The notes below the pieces were generated by a model. The model ran no database searches. It was not told the origin of the DNA and worked only from the letters and a program-made list of their open reading frames with translations. Shown piece by piece: positions 61,216-64,000 of a stretch of 64,000 nt of DNA (positions within the stretch are counted from its first letter, which is position 1; each line of letters starts with the position of its first letter). The translations under genes were made by a program, and so were the position numbers. This DNA is from Paenibacillus_AB hodogayensis (lineage in GTDB: Bacteria; Bacillota; Bacilli; Paenibacillales; NBRC-103111): assembly GCF_039536325.1 (NCBI RefSeq), contig NZ_BAAAYO010000021.1, positions 186,001-250,000 on the forward strand, written 5' to 3'.

Positions 61216-62520
61216 TTGAAAAGGAAGTTGGTGCTTACTGCCACAGTCTTGGCGTTGCTCCTGAATATCGGCTGCCAAAGTCAAAATAAGCCTGGGGAAA
61301 AAAGCATGGATCTATCCGAAGTCAGTAAGGAACCTGTTACGTTAAAGTTTATGGTTGCCCAAGGCTCCTTCACCCCGGAAGAGTTTGAGGAATATTTTGT
61401 CCAGCAGGTCAAAAAGAAATATCCGAACATTACCTTGGAAATGGTTAGCGGCAAGCTGGAGGATTGGATCGCAGCGGGCGACGCGCCAGATATTTTGATG
61501 GCCGGTTTGCCTGGGATTGCCGCTTTGCAGGAATTGCAAATCATTGAGGATCTGAACCCGTTAATCAAAAAGTTCGGAGTTGATCTGTCCAAGTATGATC
61601 CGGTCTCCATTGAAGCCATCAGGAAGTTTGGCGAAAAAGGCGAAATGGTTGCGCTGCCATTTCGAATGAACATCCCTGCTCTCTTCTATAACAAAGACAT
61701 CTTTGACAAATTCGGAGCCGCTTATCCCAAGGACGGCATGACCTGGGAGGAAACCATCGACTTGTCGCGCAGGGTGACGCGCACGGACGGAGGCGTTCAG
61801 TATTTGGGCCTCTACACGGGAGGGGCGGACCGCATGGCGATGGGGCTTACTTTGCCTTATGTGAATAAGCAGACGAACGAAGCCGCGTTGACCACGGACA
61901 GTTGGGTGAAGGTGCTGAGCTTGTATAAATCGATTCATGACACTCCGGGATATGTGAAGGACGGCAAAATGCCAAACAACTCGCATTACGTGTTGGTGAA
62001 AGATAAAACACTCGCTATGGCGGCCTACTGGGGAGCGGATGTCATCGGCGAAATCGATAAGCTGGTTAAGGGCGGTCAGGAGCTTAATTGGGACATGGCA
62101 ACCCTTCCCACGTTTGAGAAAGGCAAGGGCAACGCATGGCAGGCGGAAACGCATAACATGTTTGTGACCACGACAAGCAAACATAAGGAGCAAGCTTTTC
62201 AAGTGCTGTCGTATGCTGCCGGTGAAGAGGTGCAGAGGTTAATCAATAGAAGAGGAAGAATCACGATATTGAAGAAAACGGAAGAAACGAAGAAAGAGTA
62301 TGGCGCGGAATTGGAATTCCTGAAGGGGAAAAATACGAATGCGTTCTTCACCCTCCAGCCGGGTATGCATGAGCATACGAAATTTGATTTGAAAGGCAGA
62401 AGCATTATTTCGGAAGCGGCCAACGATATGGTCCTGAAAGGGGTCGATGTCAATACCGCCTTGCGGAATGCGCAGGATAAACTTAACCAGTATATCAAGG
62501 AGCAAACGGCACCCCGTTAA
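61216..62520 (+). CDS. Extracellular sugar-binding lipoprotein (SBP family 1), orphan
   Basis: This 434-residue solute-binding lipoprotein starts at TTG 61216 after GGGAGGGG. The lipobox is LNIGC with Cys20. Family motifs include FTPEEFEEYFVQQVKKKYP, GDAPDILMAGLPG, ALPFRMNIPALFYNKDIF and YPKDGMTWEETIDLSRRVTR. It closely parallels the orphan protein at 11772-13097. No permease gene follows; instead a GH2 glycosidase gene starts 101 bases downstream. Fragments cut outside may be captured here and imported through permeases shared with another operon, then split by the GH2 enzyme. Confidence 0.9.
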   Translation: MKRKLVLTATVLALLLNIGCQSQNKPGEKSMDLSEVSKEPVTLKFMVAQGSFTPEEFEEYFVQQVKKKYPNITLEMVSGKLEDWIAAGDAPDILMAGLPGIAALQELQIIEDLNPLIKKFGVDLSKYDPVSIEAIRKFGEKGEMVALPFRMNIPALFYNKDIFDKFGAAYPKDGMTWEETIDLSRRVTRTDGGVQYLGLYTGGADRMAMGLTLPYVNKQTNEAALTTDSWVKVLSLYKSIHDTPGYVKDGKMPNNSHYVLVKDKTLAMAAYWGADVIGEIDKLVKGGQELNWDMATLPTFEKGKGNAWQAETHNMFVTTTSKHKEQAFQVLSYAAGEEVQRLINRRGRITILKKTEETKKEYGAELEFLKGKNTNAFFTLQPGMHEHTKFDLKGRSIISEAANDMVLKGVDVNTALRNAQDKLNQYIKEQTAPR

Positions 62521-62621
62521 TCTTGTAGAGGAGGTAACGGACGAATAAAAAGCTTCGCACTGTATGTAATCACTGCATTAACGAACCGAACTAACCTAAC
62601 ATAAAGAGTGGAGAGAACGAT

Positions 62622-64000
62622 ATGACAACAAAGAAATATGTGAAAAATTATCCGAGACCTCAGTTCGTGAGAGATAACTGGGTCGATCTGAACGGCGAAT
62701 GGCGCTTCGGCTTCGATGATGCGGATGCCGGCGAAGCGGCGGGGTGGCAGCGGGACTTCGGCGGCGACACTAGCATTATCGTCCCGTTCACTTACGAGAC
62801 GAAGGCGGGCGGCATCGGCGAAGAAGCCCATCGTCCGATCGTCTGGTACAACAGACAGCTTGATATTCCTGCGGAAGCAAGCGGCAAGCGAATACTGCTG
62901 CATTTTCAAGCCATCGACTATATGGCGAAAGTATGGGTAAACGGGGAATACGTCGGAAGGCATCAGGGCGGTTATACGGCATTTACGTTCGACATTACGC
63001 CTTACGTGACGTTCGGGAGCTCGAACGAGCTAACGGTCAAGGTGAACGACAGCAAGGACGCTACTCAGCCGCGCGGCAAGCAGCGCTGGATAGATGATAA
63101 CTTCGACTGCTTCTATGTGCAGACGACGGGCATTTGGCAATCCGTTTGGCTGGAATATGTCGAGCGGGAATACGTCGATGCGGTGAAGATAACGCCGGAT
63201 CTCGACGCCTCAACCGTTCGCTTCGACTACCAAGTCAAAGGCGACGTACTCGCCGGGAGCAAGCTTCGGCTGGAAACGGTCATCAGTATGAAGGACCGTC
63301 AGGTCAAGCAGACAAGCCTTGCGATCGACCGCCCTTGGCTTACGCTGGAGGTCGATCTCATTCACGAAATGAGCGGACCGTGGAAGCGAAGCCACTGGGG
63401 GCCAGGGCATCCGAATTTGTACGATGTGGAGTTTATTTTGTACCGGGACGACATCGAGATTGACCACGTCTACTCCTATTTCGGCATGCGGAAGATATCG
63501 ATCGAGAAAGGCCGGATTCTGCTTAACAATGTGCCGATCTATCAGCGTCTGCTGCTGGATCAAGGCTATTGGACGGATAGCCATTTGACGCCTCCCTCCG
63601 AGGAAGCTTTGATCGAAGACATCGATCTCGTACTGAAGATGGGGTATAACGGCGTCCGCAAGCATATGAAGATAGAGGACGCCCGATTCCTGTATTGGTG
63701 CGATGTCAAAGGCGTGCTGGTATGGTCCGAGATGGCCGCCACCTTTGAATTCAACGACCAAGCGGTGCAAAATTTTACGACGGAGTGGATGGAGATCGTC
63801 CGCCAGCAGGTTAACCATCCTTCCATTATTACGTGGGTTCCTTTCAACGAATCGTGGGGGATCCAGAGCATTTTCAAGGACCGCAGGCAGCAGAAGTTCA
63901 CGGAGGCGATTTATCATTTAACGAAGGCGTTCGATCCGAGCCGCCCGGTCGTGACGAACGACGGCTGGGAGCATACGGTATCCGATATATTGACGCTGCA
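62622..64000 (+). CDS. Glycoside hydrolase family 2 enzyme, 3' partial
   Basis: This cytoplasmic exo-glycosidase (beta-galactosidase, beta-glucuronidase or relative) is cut by the window end after about 459 residues. The ATG at 62622 follows GTGGAGAGAACG, and there is no signal peptide. The N-terminal sugar-binding jelly roll has PRPQFVRDNWVDLNGEW, VPFTYET, WYNRQLDIP and VWVNGEYVGRHQGGYTAF. The immunoglobulin-like domain follows (TTGIWQSVWLEYV, HPNLYDVEF, FGMRKISIEKG), then the start of the catalytic barrel (YNGVRKHMKIED, WSEMAATFEF). The acid/base Glu is about residue 410 in VPFNESWG. The nucleophile Glu lies beyond the window. It is the second gene of the operon behind the orphan binding protein. 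Confidence 0.9.
   Translation, partial: MTTKKYVKNYPRPQFVRDNWVDLNGEWRFGFDDADAGEAAGWQRDFGGDTSIIVPFTYETKAGGIGEEAHRPIVWYNRQLDIPAEASGKRILLHFQAIDYMAKVWVNGEYVGRHQGGYTAFTFDITPYVTFGSSNELTVKVNDSKDATQPRGKQRWIDDNFDCFYVQTTGIWQSVWLEYVEREYVDAVKITPDLDASTVRFDYQVKGDVLAGSKLRLETVISMKDRQVKQTSLAIDRPWLTLEVDLIHEMSGPWKRSHWGPGHPNLYDVEFILYRDDIEIDHVYSYFGMRKISIEKGRILLNNVPIYQRLLLDQGYWTDSHLTPPSEEALIEDIDLVLKMGYNGVRKHMKIEDARFLYWCDVKGVLVWSEMAATFEFNDQAVQNFTTEWMEIVRQQVNHPSIITWVPFNESWGIQSIFKDRRQQKFTEAIYHLTKAFDPSRPVVTNDGWEHTVSDILTL

Noticed and set aside
1..64000. CRISPR arrays, tRNA or rRNA genes, prophage or intact insertion sequences
   Set aside because: No regularly spaced short repeats, cloverleaf sequences, transposase, integrase or phage structural genes were found on reading both strands.

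Overview
The window reads as the chromosome of a spore-former-type, monoderm Firmicute of the Paenibacillaceae (Paenibacillus/Cohnella-like). The reasons are moderately GC-rich coding DNA, strong AGGAGG-type ribosome sites with many TTG/GTG starts, lipoprotein sugar-binding proteins without their own ATPases, YesM/YesN-type two-component pairs, DesK/DesR and AadK homologues very like those of Bacillus, and giant surface proteins ending in three S-layer homology (SLH) repeats. No rRNA, tRNA, CRISPR array, prophage or intact insertion sequence was seen.

Layout. 1-5.9 kb: an RND efflux pump (5' end outside the window), its lipoprotein adaptor and a secreted beta-sandwich protein in one operon. 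6-8.3 kb: desK-desR and an SRPBCC protein. 8.5-14.6 kb: a Tat-exported beta-helix protein, a 2-hydroxyacid dehydrogenase and an orphan sugar-binding lipoprotein, followed by a GntR regulator fused to a solute-binding-protein domain. 14.8-17.4 kb: a GH4 glycosidase divergent from an AraC regulator, then a 105-bp nested palindrome. 17.4-19.4 kb: aadK and a small unknown gene. 19.4-29 kb: module A (SARP-type response regulator, 7TM-DISM hybrid kinase, divergent RCC1/FN3/SLH surface protein). 29.1-37.6 kb: a sugar ABC import operon with a Gfo/Idh oxidoreductase and a LarA-like protein, divergent from a YesN/YesM pair. 37.8-39.9 kb: an ABC-2 exporter and a gene remnant. 40-49.2 kb: module B, a second kinase/SARP-regulator/SLH set. 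49.2-55.7 kb: a GH31-like protein fused to an AraC DNA-binding domain, divergent from a GH141-like beta-helix protein. 55.8-59.8 kb: an MscS channel, UDP-GlcNAc 2-epimerase and a MerR-methyltransferase fusion. 59.8-64 kb: an ArsR-type regulator divergent from a sugar-binding lipoprotein and a GH2 glycosidase that runs off the window.

How it works together. Most of the window looks like accessory glycan foraging: surface beta-helix enzymes cut polysaccharide, lipoprotein binding proteins and ABC permeases import fragments, and GH4, GH2, dehydrogenase, Gfo/Idh and LarA-like enzymes process them. Nearly every cluster has its own regulator, and these are built from different ligand sensors: solute-binding protein, GH31 barrel, cupin, GH2-like jelly roll, and an unnamed ArsR C-terminal domain. 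cre-like sequences at three of these promoters suggest CcpA control.

The strongest candidates for undescribed biology are: (i) the two paralogous kinase/SARP-regulator/giant SLH-protein modules, 20 kb apart, one of which has a decayed internal kinase and receiver; (ii) the GH31-AraC fusion, in which both catalytic acids appear to be missing, suggesting an enzyme turned transcriptional sugar sensor; and (iii) the GntR-solute-binding-protein fusion.
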